A stretch of 64,000 bases of DNA from NCBI RefSeq assembly GCF_030814835.1, contig NZ_JAUSVS010000013.1:25740-89739 (forward strand), written 5' to 3'. This DNA comes from Caulobacter ginsengisoli. Its GTDB lineage: Bacteria > Pseudomonadota > Alphaproteobacteria > Caulobacterales > Caulobacteraceae. Of this stretch, positions 34,087 to 42,372 are shown in pieces. The position numbers were made by a program, and so were the translations under genes. Each line of letters begins with the position of its first letter. Position 1 is the first letter of the stretch. The notes under the pieces were generated by a model. That model saw only the letters and a list, made by a program, of their open reading frames with translations. It was not told the origin of the DNA and searched no databases.

Positions 34087-34664
34087 GCGCGGCCTGCGCT
34101 GCCCGACAGCGCCCCGGCATTGACCCCCAACACGCCCAGCGCCCGCGACCACTTGTGCTCGTGGTCGTCGTCGAAGATCAGCGCCTCGTCGGGCTCGGCG
34201 ACCAGCCAGACATTCTCACGCACCTCGCGCTCCAGCTGGCCAGGGCCCCAGCCGGCATAGCCCAGCGCCAGAAAGGCCTTCCGCGGCGCGCCGTCCTGCG
34301 CCAGGGCCTCGAGCACATCGCGCGAGGTGGTCAGGGCCAGGCCGTGGTTGATCGGCAGGGTGGCGCCCTCGCAGGCATAGTCGTCGGTGTGCAGCACGAA
34401 GCCGCGCTCGCGCTCGACCGGCCCGCCGACCAGCACCGCGTCCAGCCGGGTTGGCGTCGCGCCGTGGGTGTCGACGCCCAGCTTTTCCAGCAGGTCGGGG
34501 ATGTTGAGGCCGTCGACGGGGCGGTTCACCGCCAGGCCCATGGCGTGCTCCTCGTCGTGACGGCAGAGGTAGACCACCGCCCGCTCGAAGCGGTCGTCGC
34601 CGATGCCGGGCATGGCGATCAGCAGCTTGCCGGTCAGGAATTCGCCCTCGGTGGGATCGTGCAT
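34083..34664 (-). CDS. YqgE/AlgH family protein
   Basis: 193 residues, full DUF179 length. Motifs: LTGKLLIAMPGIGDDRFERAVVYLC, GLAVNRPVDG, LVGGPVERERGFVLH, ALGYAGWGPGQLEREVRENVW. AlgH was first tied to alginate regulation in Pseudomonas, but the biochemical role is unknown. Divergent from the peroxiredoxin gene (115 nt between starts). Confidence 0.92.
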   Translation of the reverse strand: MHDPTEGEFLTGKLLIAMPGIGDDRFERAVVYLCRHDEEHAMGLAVNRPVDGLNIPDLLEKLGVDTHGATPTRLDAVLVGGPVERERGFVLHTDDYACEGATLPINHGLALTTSRDVLEALAQDGAPRKAFLALGYAGWGPGQLEREVRENVWLVAEPDEALIFDDDHEHKWSRALGVLGVNAGALSGSAGRA

Positions 34665-34707
34665 GGGGGAAAGATCGTTCCGGAAGTCGGCGCTTTCAAG
34701 TCAATGC

Positions 34708-34736
34708 TTGGCGAGGCGCGCCGATACGCCTATCTG
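34708..34736 (+). promoter_or_regulatory. Candidate promoter of the peroxiredoxin gene
   Basis: TTGGCG (34708-34713) and TATCTG (34731-34736) are 17 nt apart and lie 43 nt upstream of the ATG. Both hexamers are only partial matches to consensus. Confidence 0.3.
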
Positions 34737-34779
34737 GCGAGCGAAGTTCACCCATAACCGCCTATTCGAGGGACGATCC

Positions 34780-35262
34780 ATGACCATCAAAGTCGGCGAC
34801 AAGCTGCCTGACGCCACCTTCATGACCTTCGGCTCCGAAGGCCCCAAGCCGATCACGGTCGACGAACTGACCAAGGGCAAAACCGTCGCCCTGTTCGCCC
34901 TGCCGGGCGCCTTTACCCCGACCTGCTCGGCCAAGCACCTGCCGGGCTTCAAGGAAAAGGCCGCCGAGTTCCGCGCCAAGGGCGTGGATACGATCGCCTG
35001 CGTCTCGGTCAACGACGTGTTCGTGATGAAGGCCTGGGGCGCCGACCAGGGCGTCGGCGACGACGTGCTGATGCTGGCCGACGGCAACGGCGACTTCACC
35101 AAGGCCGTGGGCCTGGAGATGGACGGCTCCAAGTTCGGCATGGGCACCCGCAGCCAGCGCTACTCGATGGTCGTCAAGGACGGCGTCGTCGAGACCCTGA
35201 ATGTCGAGCAGGGCGGCGAGTTCAAGGTCTCGTCGGCCGAGTACATGCTGGCGCAGGTCTAG
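34780..35262 (+). CDS. Peroxiredoxin, Prx5/glutaredoxin-type
   Basis: 160 residues. The peroxidatic cysteine is in PGAFTPTCSAKHLPGF. Downstream signatures are VNDVFVMKAWGADQG, GLEMDGSKFGMGTRSQRYSMVV. It reduces H2O2 and organic peroxides using glutathione/glutaredoxin or thioredoxin. GAGGGA precedes the ATG. A strong intrinsic terminator follows. Confidence 0.94.
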   Translation: MTIKVGDKLPDATFMTFGSEGPKPITVDELTKGKTVALFALPGAFTPTCSAKHLPGFKEKAAEFRAKGVDTIACVSVNDVFVMKAWGADQGVGDDVLMLADGNGDFTKAVGLEMDGSKFGMGTRSQRYSMVVKDGVVETLNVEQGGEFKVSSAEYMLAQV

Positions 35263-35289
35263 GCCGGGCGGACAGTTCGAGTTGGAGAG

Positions 35290-35314
35290 GGCGGGCCGGT
35301 TGGTCCGCCTTTTT
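35290..35314 (+). terminator. Intrinsic terminator after peroxiredoxin
   Basis: GGCGGGCC (35290-35297) pairs with GGTCCGCC (35302-35309), allowing one G-U pair, over a GGTT loop, followed by TTTTT (35310-35314). Confidence 0.75.
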
Positions 35315-35345
35315 CGTTTCCAAGGTCTGCTGTAGCCTTCAGCGC

Positions 35346-35870
35346 ATGAACCGGCGTCACGCAATCCTCTCGCTAGCGGCCCTTTCCTTTGCCCCGGCCG
35401 CCAGGGCCGGGACCTCCGTTGAGACGCTGGACCCGGAAATCGTCCGGGGCCTTGGGGTGTTCGAACGCTATGGCCGGACGCCGCCAACGGGCGATTCCAT
35501 CATCTATCTCCATGGCGAGGCCGCTCACCACAGCACCATCGAATTCATGACCGTCGCCGCGCGAGACGCCGCCGGCCGCTGGACGATCAGCACCGTGGGC
35601 GAGGAACGGTCCGGGATGCTGGAGATCAAGCCCGGGAAGATCATGGACAAGACCGGGGTGCTGGCGGCAGGCGATGCTGAGGCGCTGGACGCGCTTCTGG
35701 CCTTGCCGGAACTCTATCAGGAACAGGATTCCATGCGTGAGCCGCCCGGCGGCGGCCTCATGCGCATGATGGAAATCCACAGTCCCAACGGCCGGCTGGT
35801 CATCCGCTGGACCAACCGGCTCGGCGGCAAGGCCGGCGAGGTCGCGGTTCTCGTTCTCGATCGCGTCTAA
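35346..35870 (+). CDS. Exported protein of unknown function
   Basis: 174 residues. A signal peptide (NRRHAILSLAALSFAPAARA) is followed by a small soluble domain with alternating beta-like segments (SIIYLHGEAAHHSTIEFMTVAARD, GRWTISTVGEE, RLVIRWTNRLGGKAGEVAVLVLD). No family recognised. It lies after a terminator and overlaps the acyl-CoA dehydrogenase gene tail-to-tail by 4 nt. Confidence 0.6.
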   Translation: MNRRHAILSLAALSFAPAARAGTSVETLDPEIVRGLGVFERYGRTPPTGDSIIYLHGEAAHHSTIEFMTVAARDAAGRWTISTVGEERSGMLEIKPGKIMDKTGVLAAGDAEALDALLALPELYQEQDSMREPPGGGLMRMMEIHSPNGRLVIRWTNRLGGKAGEVAVLVLDRV

Positions 35871-37540
35871 CCGGTGAAAGCTTCCAGAAGCTCCGCGCCC
35901 TGGGTGACCGCTGCGACCTGGGCTGGCGCGGCGGCCAGCACCTGGCCCGCATAGAACCGCGCCAGGGCCGCGTCGTCGCCCTTGGCCAGCAGCCAGCCGC
36001 CGATGACATCGCCCGCCAGCTTCAGGAAGGCCGTGGCCCCGGCCTGGGCGTCGGCGCTGCCCTTGCGCTCGGAGAGCCAGGCGGCGCAGGCCTCCAGGGC
36101 CTCGGCGCCGGCGGTGAGCGGCGCTTCCAGTTCGTGGCCCGCCGCGTCCCGGCGGATATCCGCCAGCAGGCCCTGCAGCGCCGCCCCGCCTCCAAGTGAG
36201 AGTTTGCGGCCGATCAGGTCCAGGGCCTGGATGCCGTTGGTGCCCTCATAGATCGGCAGGATGCGGGCGTCGCGGTAGTGCTGGGCCGCGCCGGTCTCCT
36301 CGATGAAACCCATGCCGCCGTGGACCTGCACGCCGAGGCTGGCGGCCTCGACGCCCAGGTCGGTGGACCAGGCCTTGGCGATAGGGGTCAGGAACTCCTC
36401 GCGCAGTCTGGCCGCCTCGCGTTCGGCCGGGTCGGTCGCCAGCTGGCCCAGGTCCGCCGACACCGCCGTCATCAGGCAGATGGCCCGGGCCGCCTGGGTG
36501 CGGGCCTTGATGGTCATCAGCATGCGCCGCACGTCGGGATGGTCGAAGATGCGGGCGGGGTATTCCGAGGCGAAGGTCGCCCGGCCCTGCCTGCGCTCCA
36601 GCGCGAAGGCCAGGGCCTGCTGGTAGGCCCGCTCCGCTATGCCGACCCCCTGAGCCCCGACCTGAAGACGCGCGGCGTTCATCATGGTGAACATGTGGGC
36701 CAGGCCCTGGTTCTCCTGGCCGACCAGCTCGGCCTGGGCGCCCTCGAACAGCATCACGCAGGTGGGCGAGCCGTGGATGCCCAGCTTGTGCTCGATGGAG
36801 CCGGGGCGCAGGTCGTTGCGGCCCTTCAACGCTCCGTCCTCGCCGACCAGGGTCTTGGGAGCCAGGAACAGCGAAATCCCCTTCACCCCCGGCGGAGCGT
36901 CGGGCAGGCGGGCCAGCACCAGGTGGACGATGTTGTCGGCGGCGTCGTGGTCGCCCCAGGTGATGAAGATCTTCTGGCCGTCCAGCCGATAGCCGCCCTG
37001 GTCGTCGGGGGTGGCCCGGGTGGTGATGGCCGCCAGGTCCGAGCCGGCCTGCGGCTCGGTCAGGTTCATGGTGCCGGTCCATTCGCCGGAGACCAGGCGG
37101 GGCAGGTAGAGGGCCTTCTGTCGCGGCGTGCCATGCTCGGCCAGGGCCTCGATGGCCCCCTGGGTCAGCATGGGGCAGAGGCCAAAGGCCAGGCTGGCGG
37201 CCTGGATCATCTCGAAGACGGCGATCTCCAGCGCCTTGGGCAGGCCCTGGCCGCCGTGCTCGGGATCGGCCGACAGGCTGTTCCAGCCGCCGTCGCTGAA
37301 CTGTTTGTAGGCCGCCGCGAAGCCGGGGGCGGCGGTAACCGCGCCGTTCTCATACCGCGCGCCCTGCAGGTCGCCGGCCCGGTTCAGCGGGGCGATGACG
37401 TCGGCGGCGAAATCGCCGGCCGCCTCCAGGATGGCCCGGGTTGTATCGGCGTCGGCGTCGGGAAACAGCTCGGCCAGGCGGTCATAGCCGGCGACAGTCA
37501 GGGCCGACATCAGGGCGTTCACGGGCGGGGCATAGGTCAT
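35867..37540 (-). CDS. Acyl-CoA dehydrogenase (large, C-terminally extended type)
   Basis: 557 residues, longer than classical 380-residue enzymes, with an extra C-terminal helical region (about 440-557). Signature stretches: EWTGTMNLTEPQAGSDLAAITTRA, DGQKIFITWGDHD, and EASLGVQVHGGMGFIEETGAAQHYRDARILPIYEGTNGIQALDLIGRK containing the region of the catalytic Glu. It oxidises acyl-CoA to enoyl-CoA with FAD. Chain-length preference cannot be judged. Divergent from the yceI cassette. Confidence 0.93.
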   Translation of the reverse strand: MTYAPPVNALMSALTVAGYDRLAELFPDADADTTRAILEAAGDFAADVIAPLNRAGDLQGARYENGAVTAAPGFAAAYKQFSDGGWNSLSADPEHGGQGLPKALEIAVFEMIQAASLAFGLCPMLTQGAIEALAEHGTPRQKALYLPRLVSGEWTGTMNLTEPQAGSDLAAITTRATPDDQGGYRLDGQKIFITWGDHDAADNIVHLVLARLPDAPPGVKGISLFLAPKTLVGEDGALKGRNDLRPGSIEHKLGIHGSPTCVMLFEGAQAELVGQENQGLAHMFTMMNAARLQVGAQGVGIAERAYQQALAFALERRQGRATFASEYPARIFDHPDVRRMLMTIKARTQAARAICLMTAVSADLGQLATDPAEREAARLREEFLTPIAKAWSTDLGVEAASLGVQVHGGMGFIEETGAAQHYRDARILPIYEGTNGIQALDLIGRKLSLGGGAALQGLLADIRRDAAGHELEAPLTAGAEALEACAAWLSERKGSADAQAGATAFLKLAGDVIGGWLLAKGDDAALARFYAGQVLAAAPAQVAAVTQGAELLEAFTG

Positions 37541-37583
37541 GGAACTCCTTTACCCGCCCCTTTTTCGCCGCGCGAGAGGGACT

Positions 37584-37601
37584 ATGTTGCAACCGCAACA
37601 T
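37584..37601. promoter_or_regulatory. Perfect palindrome upstream of the yceI cassette (PhaR-like)
   Basis: ATGTTGC (37584-37590), spacer AACC, GCAACAT (37595-37601). It overlaps a TATGTT -10-like hexamer at 37583-37588 and lies 25 nt before the yceI ATG, as an operator should. The core TTGC-N4-GCAA resembles the site before bdhA. Confidence 0.45.
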
Positions 37602-37625
37602 CCCCGACGACAGTTGAGGCCCATC

Positions 37626-38231
37626 ATGCGCCGTCTCGCCGCTCTCGCCCTGGCCTGCAGCCTCATCGTCGGCGGAACCGCGAGCGCAGCGCCCTCGACC
37701 AATCCGGCCGACATGCCGGCTGGCCAGTATGTGCTGGACAAGGAGCACGCCAGCCTCATCGCCCGGGTGCGTCATGAGGGGCTGGCTTTCTACACCGTGC
37801 GCCTCGACAAGTTCGACGCCAGCTTCAGCTACGACCCCAAGGCCCCCGAGGCCTCCAAAATCAACGTCACGGTCGACGCCGCCTCGCTGGACAACGGCAA
37901 CCCCAAGACCAGCGCCGAGTTCGCCCGCCAGTTCCTCGACGTCGACAAGAACCCGACCATCACCTTCGTCTCCACCGCCATCGCGCGCGGCGAGGGCAAT
38001 ACGGGAACCATGACCGGCGACCTGACCTTCCGAGGGGTGACCAGGCCCGTGACCCTGGACGTGACCTTCGGCGGCTATACCTCCGGCATCCTGGGTCAGC
38101 GGGCCGGCTTCTCGGCGCGCGGCAAGTTCAAGCGCTCGGAGTTCGGCTCGACCTATATGCTCAACCCGCCCCTGGCCTTCGTCGACGACGAAGTCGAACT
38201 GGTCATCGAGGCCGAATTCACCAAGAAGTAG
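37626..38231 (+). CDS. YceI family periplasmic protein (first copy)
   Basis: 201 residues. Signal peptide RRLAALALACSLIVGGTASA, then a lipocalin-like YceI barrel: YVLDKEHASLIARVRHEGLAFYTVRLDKFDASFSYD, GDLTFRGVTRPVTLDVTFGGY, AGFSARGKFKRSEFG. YceI proteins bind isoprenoids such as ubiquinone-type lipids. Co-oriented with cytochrome b561 (4-nt gap) and a second yceI. Confidence 0.9.
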   Translation: MRRLAALALACSLIVGGTASAAPSTNPADMPAGQYVLDKEHASLIARVRHEGLAFYTVRLDKFDASFSYDPKAPEASKINVTVDAASLDNGNPKTSAEFARQFLDVDKNPTITFVSTAIARGEGNTGTMTGDLTFRGVTRPVTLDVTFGGYTSGILGQRAGFSARGKFKRSEFGSTYMLNPPLAFVDDEVELVIEAEFTKK

Positions 38232-38235
38232 GCGC

Positions 38236-38814
38236 ATGACCCAGACACGGTATTCGGGCGTCGCCATGACGCTGCACTGGCTGATCGCCGCCGCCATCCT
38301 GACCAATGTCGGCATCGCCTGGTATTTCAACAGCCTGGAAGGCCTGGCCAAGATGCCGGCGATGCAGATCCACAAGAGCCTGGGCATCACCATCCTGCTG
38401 CTCAGCCTGATCCGGCTGGCCTGGCGCCTCTTCAAGCCGCCGCCGCCGCTGAAGGCCGACCTCAAGCCCTGGGAGCGCTGGCTGGCCGAGGCGGTGCACT
38501 GCCTCTTCTACCTGGTGATGATCGCCCTGCCGCTGACCGGCTGGGCGACGGTCTCGGCCAGTCCGCTGATCCACGTCTATCCGATCAACATGTTCGGCCT
38601 GTTCCACTGGCCCGAGATCGCCCCGCTCACCAACCTGCCGAAGGACCAGATGCATGCGGCCAAGGAGACCTTCGAGGCCGTTCACGGTCTGCTGGCCAAG
38701 CTGATCGTCTACATCCTGTTCCCGCTGCATGTGCTGGGGGCGCTCAAGCACCAGTTCCTCGACCGTGATCATGAACTGGGCCGGATGATCCCCTTCCTGA
38801 AAGCGCCCCTGTGA
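38236..38814 (+). CDS. Cytochrome b561 family protein
   Basis: 192 residues. Four membrane helices with heme histidines in MTLHWLIAAAIL, MQIHKSLGITILL, FEAVHGLLAKLIVYIL and FPLHVLGALKHQF. Ni/Fe-hydrogenase-type cytochrome b superfamily. It likely exchanges electrons between the quinone pool and periplasmic partners. Sandwiched between two yceI genes; overlaps the second by 1 nt. Confidence 0.93.
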   Translation: MTQTRYSGVAMTLHWLIAAAILTNVGIAWYFNSLEGLAKMPAMQIHKSLGITILLLSLIRLAWRLFKPPPPLKADLKPWERWLAEAVHCLFYLVMIALPLTGWATVSASPLIHVYPINMFGLFHWPEIAPLTNLPKDQMHAAKETFEAVHGLLAKLIVYILFPLHVLGALKHQFLDRDHELGRMIPFLKAPL

Positions 38815-39377
38815 TGAAAGTCCTCGCCGCCACCCTCGTGCTGCTCGCCGCCTCGCCCGCCCTGGCCGCCGGTCCCGCCCCGGCCTGGAGCGTCGACAAG
38901 CCCGCCTCGAAGATCGCGTTCGCCTCCTCGTTCGGCGGAACGGCCTTTTCGGGTAGTTTCCGCACCTGGGACGCCCAGGTCCGGTTCGACCCGAACAACC
39001 TGCCGGGCTCCAGCGTGGTGGTGACCATCGACACCGCCGCGGTTTCCACTGGCGATCCCGACCGCGACAAGACCCTGCCCGATACGCCCTGGTTCGCCTC
39101 GGCCAAATATCCCAAGGCGGTGTTCAGGACCCAGAGCTTCAGGGCCCTGGGCGGCGGCCGCTACCAGGCCATCGGGACCCTGACCCTGCGCGGGGTGACC
39201 AAGCCCCTGACCCTGCCCTTCACCCTGGCCATCACCGGGCCGAACGCGAAGATGACCGCCCAGATGGGCCTGAACCGCCTGGCTTTCGGGGTGGGGCAGG
39301 GGGAGTGGGCCAAGACGAACGTCATTCCCTCGACGGTGAACCTGACGATCAGCCTGACGGCCCATCGCGCCAAATAG
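38814..39377 (+). CDS. YceI family periplasmic protein (second copy)
   Basis: 187 residues; a GTG at 38811 is an alternative start. Signal peptide MKVLAATLVLLAASPALA, then WSVDKPASKIAFASSFGGTAFSGSFRTWDAQVRFDP, TLTLRGVTKPLTLPFTLAI and LNRLAFGVGQGEWAKT. It differs from the first copy in the barrel N-terminus (FSGSF instead of the common YTVRLDKF), so the two probably bind different partners. Confidence 0.9.
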   Translation: MKVLAATLVLLAASPALAAGPAPAWSVDKPASKIAFASSFGGTAFSGSFRTWDAQVRFDPNNLPGSSVVVTIDTAAVSTGDPDRDKTLPDTPWFASAKYPKAVFRTQSFRALGGGRYQAIGTLTLRGVTKPLTLPFTLAITGPNAKMTAQMGLNRLAFGVGQGEWAKTNVIPSTVNLTISLTAHRAK

Positions 39378-39399
39378 CCATCCGGTTTAGGATGGGCTC

Positions 39400-40809
39400 A
39401 TGACCATCCCTGTCCCCGCCGACGTCATCTCGCGTCTGAAGGCCGTCCTGGGCGAAGGCGGCTGGAGCACCGATCCGGAGCGCCTGGCCCCCAAGCTGGT
39501 CGAGTGGCGCGGGCGCTGGCAGGGGACGACGCCGCTGCTGGCCCTGCCGCGCTCGACGGCCGACGTCGCCGCCGTGGTCGGAATCTGCGCCGAGGCCGGG
39601 GTGGCGATCATTCCGCAGGGCGGCAATACCGGCCTGGTCTCCGGCCAGATCCCGCAGGGCGAGATTCTGCTCTCCACCGAGCGGCTGACCGCCGTCCGCG
39701 ACATCGACGCCTTCGACGACGTCATCACCGTCGAGGCCGGGGTCACCCTGGCCGCCGTGCATGAGGCGGCCGCCAAGGTCGGCCGGCGCTTCCCGCTCGG
39801 CCTAGCCTCCGAGGGCAGCGCCACGGTGGGCGGGGTGGTGTCGACCAACGCCGGCGGCACCCAGGTGCTGCGGTACGGCACGACCCGCAACCTCGTTCTC
39901 GGCCTGGAAGCGGTGCTGCCCAATGGCGAGATTTGGAATGGCCTCAAGCGCCTGCGCAAGGACAACACTGGCTACGACCTCAAGCAGCTCTTGATCGGGG
40001 CCGAGGGCACGCTGGGCGTGGTCACCGCCGCCAGCCTCAAGCTGTTCCCGATCCTGGCCTCGCGGTCGGTGGCCATCTGCGGCCTGGAGAGCCCCCGCCA
40101 GGCCATCGAACTGCTGGCCCTGGCCAAGGCGGTCACCGGCGGGGCGGTCGAGGCGTTCGAACTGATCGGACGGATGGGCCTGGACTTCGCCCTGAAGAAT
40201 GTCCCCGGCCTGCGCGAGCCGCTCGACGCCCGGCATCCCTGGTACGTGCTGATCGAGACCACCACAGCCACGCCCGGCGAGGCCGAGGCGGCCATGGGGC
40301 GGCTGCTGGAGCAGGCTTTCGAGGCGGGGCTGGTCACTGATGCCGCCATCGCCCAGACCGGCAAGCAGATGGGGGCTTTCTGGGCCCTGCGCGAGAACCA
40401 GTCGGTCGGCCAGAAGCCCGAGGGCTCGGTCTGGAAACACGACATCGCCGTGCCGGTCTCCAGGATCGCCGACTTCATCGAACAGGCGACGGCGGCGGTC
40501 ATCGCCTTTTCGCCGGGCGTGCGGGTCGTCGCCTTCGGCCATGTCGGGGACGGCAATGTCCATTACGACGTTCTGCGGCCCGAGGGCGGGAGCGATGCCG
40601 CCCATGACGCCCTGCGCGACGAGGGCGCGACGCTGGTCCACGACATCGTCGCCGGCATGGAAGGCTCGATCTCGGCCGAGCATGGCCTGGGCTCGATGAA
40701 GGGCCATGAGGCGCTGCGCTACAAATCCCCCGTCGAGGTGGCGGCGCTGCGGGCCGTGCGCGAGGCGCTGGACCCCCGCCGGATCATGAACCCGCGGGCG
40801 CTGTTCTAG
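39400..40809 (+). CDS. FAD-binding D-2-hydroxyacid dehydrogenase (D-2-hydroxyglutarate dehydrogenase-like)
   Basis: 469 residues, two domains. The FAD_binding_4 part has PQGGNTGLVSGQIPQGE and GGVVSTNAGGTQVLRYGTTRNLVLGLEAVL. The C-terminal part has FGHVGDGNVHYDV and the SAEHGLGSMKGHEALRYKSP signature of the D2HGDH/D-lactate dehydrogenase group. It oxidises a D-2-hydroxyacid. In bacteria with serA-type 2-hydroxyglutarate formation this enzyme recycles it to 2-oxoglutarate; the substrate is inferred only. Confidence 0.87.
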   Translation: MTIPVPADVISRLKAVLGEGGWSTDPERLAPKLVEWRGRWQGTTPLLALPRSTADVAAVVGICAEAGVAIIPQGGNTGLVSGQIPQGEILLSTERLTAVRDIDAFDDVITVEAGVTLAAVHEAAAKVGRRFPLGLASEGSATVGGVVSTNAGGTQVLRYGTTRNLVLGLEAVLPNGEIWNGLKRLRKDNTGYDLKQLLIGAEGTLGVVTAASLKLFPILASRSVAICGLESPRQAIELLALAKAVTGGAVEAFELIGRMGLDFALKNVPGLREPLDARHPWYVLIETTTATPGEAEAAMGRLLEQAFEAGLVTDAAIAQTGKQMGAFWALRENQSVGQKPEGSVWKHDIAVPVSRIADFIEQATAAVIAFSPGVRVVAFGHVGDGNVHYDVLRPEGGSDAAHDALRDEGATLVHDIVAGMEGSISAEHGLGSMKGHEALRYKSPVEVAALRAVREALDPRRIMNPRALF

Positions 40810-40829
40810 GACTGCTCATCCCATAATTC

Positions 40830-40966
40830 CGCTCATCCCCGCGAAAGCGGGGACCCAGGTGTTTTTGCAGCAGAGGCCATGACCGCAATCCTGTTTCCAG
40901 AGGCCTCGAGAGTTGGCTCTCTCTCAACGAAAAAAGCCTGGGTCCCCGCTTTCGCGGGGATGAGCG
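40830..40966. repeat. REP-like inverted repeat with GAAA-tetraloop arms, copy 3
   Basis: Arms at 40830-40859 and 40937-40966 match those of 18991-19112 exactly through the 30-nt core. The spacer is longer (77 nt). It sits after the FAD dehydrogenase gene and 24 nt before the nucleotidyltransferase ATG. T-runs flank the inner ends of both arms. Confidence 0.9.
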
Positions 40967-40990
40967 GATTTGAAAGGACAGGCTCTCGCC

Positions 40991-41836
40991 ATGTCCGATA
41001 GCGATTTCCTAGACCGCATCACTGACGCCCTGGCCGGCGCGCCGGGCGTCGTGGCCGTCGTGCTGGGCGGGTCGCGGGCGTTGGGGACCCATCACGCCGG
41101 GTCGGACTACGACATCGGCCTCTACTATCGCCCCGAGGCCCCCATCGACACCGCCGCCCTGGCCGCCATCGTCGCGGACCTCGATGACCGCCGCACGGGC
41201 GAGGCGGTCACCCGCATCGGCGAGTGGGGTCCCTGGATCAACGGCGGGGCCTGGCTGAGTATCGGGGGGCAGGCGGTCGACCTGCTCTACCGCGACCTCG
41301 GCAAGGTTGAGCACTGTCTCTCCGAAGCCCTCGAAGGCCGCTACGAGGCCGCCTATCAGAGCGGACACCCCCACACCTTCACCTCGGCCCACTATCTGGG
41401 CGAGGCCGCCCTCTGCCGGCCGCTGCACGATCCCGGCGGCGTGGTCGCGGCGCTCAAGGCGGCGCTCAGCCCCTATCCGCCCGCCCTGCGCGCCAGCCTG
41501 ATGGCCCGGTTCGGCTGGGAGGCCGGCTTCTCCCTCGAGAACGCCGCCAAGGGGGCCAAGCACGGCGACATCGCCTATGTCGCCGGCTGCCTGTGGCGCA
41601 GCATCGGCTGCCTGCATCAGACCCTGTTCGCCCTCAACGAGACTTGGCTGATCAACGAGAAGGGGGCCACCGCCGCCGTCGCGCGGCTGGCCCTGGCGCC
41701 GGCCAACTTCCAGGGCCGGGTCGAAGCCGCCATGGCCCGGCTGCGGCCCGGCCAGCTTGCCGACGCCATCGCCCTGATCGACGAACTGGTGCGGGAAACC
41801 ACGGCCTTGCGGGAGAGCCCGACCTTCCAGGTCTAG
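40991..41836 (+). CDS. Nucleotidyltransferase domain protein
   Basis: 281 residues. Catalytic pattern GGSRALGTHHAGSDYDIGLYY gives the GS...DxD motif of the pol-beta superfamily; a third acidic residue is near QAVDLLYRD. The C-terminal part is helical with DUF4037-like length. It may transfer a nucleotide to a small molecule or protein. AAAGGA lies about 10 nt upstream of the ATG, just downstream of an inverted repeat. Confidence 0.83.
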   Translation: MSDSDFLDRITDALAGAPGVVAVVLGGSRALGTHHAGSDYDIGLYYRPEAPIDTAALAAIVADLDDRRTGEAVTRIGEWGPWINGGAWLSIGGQAVDLLYRDLGKVEHCLSEALEGRYEAAYQSGHPHTFTSAHYLGEAALCRPLHDPGGVVAALKAALSPYPPALRASLMARFGWEAGFSLENAAKGAKHGDIAYVAGCLWRSIGCLHQTLFALNETWLINEKGATAAVARLALAPANFQGRVEAAMARLRPGQLADAIALIDELVRETTALRESPTFQV

Positions 41837-42369
41837 GCGGCCGCCAGCGCCCCCAGCTTCAGCGTGGTGTTCCAGTTGCGTCCGGTGCCCCGCACCCTCA
41901 ACGCCCGGTCGACCAAGGCCGGGGTCAGGGCGGATCTCCCCATCCCCTCCGGATAGACGAAATAAAGCTCCCGCCCACGCCCCTCGACGATCTCGGGCCC
42001 GGTGATCACCGCGCGCAGGCGCTCGACCGCCTCGGCCGGCACGGGGGACTTGAAGGCCGTCACGATCAAATGGCCCGGATCGTCCCGCGCCTTGTCAGGG
42101 AAGGGGTTGGCGGCGATCACCGCGTCCCAGTCGGCGGCCGAGCGCAGCATCACCGGGCATTTGAAGCCGAACCGCTCGGCCAGGGCCGTTTCCAGCCGCG
42201 CCGCCACCTCGTCGGCGGTCCCGGAGGCCGAAAACACCAGGTTGCCGCTGGCCAGCAGGGTGCGGGGGTTGTCGAACCCGAGATCGACGGCGAGCGCCTT
42301 CAACTCGGTCATCACGATCCGGCGGCCACCGACGTTCACCGAGCCCAGCAGGGCGATCCAGACGGTCAT
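41833..42369 (-). CDS. DUF1697 family protein
   Basis: 178 residues, full length. Typical opening IALLGSVNVGGRRIVMTELKALAVDLGFDNPRTLLASGNLVF and the middle DWDAVIAANPF. Function unknown across the family. It overlaps the convergent nucleotidyltransferase stop by 4 nt and lies 3 nt after the lipoprotein gene on the same strand, so it is likely co-transcribed with it. Confidence 0.88.
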   Translation of the reverse strand: MTVWIALLGSVNVGGRRIVMTELKALAVDLGFDNPRTLLASGNLVFSASGTADEVAARLETALAERFGFKCPVMLRSAADWDAVIAANPFPDKARDDPGHLIVTAFKSPVPAEAVERLRAVITGPEIVEGRGRELYFVYPEGMGRSALTPALVDRALRVRGTGRNWNTTLKLGALAAA

Positions 42370-42372
42370 GGC

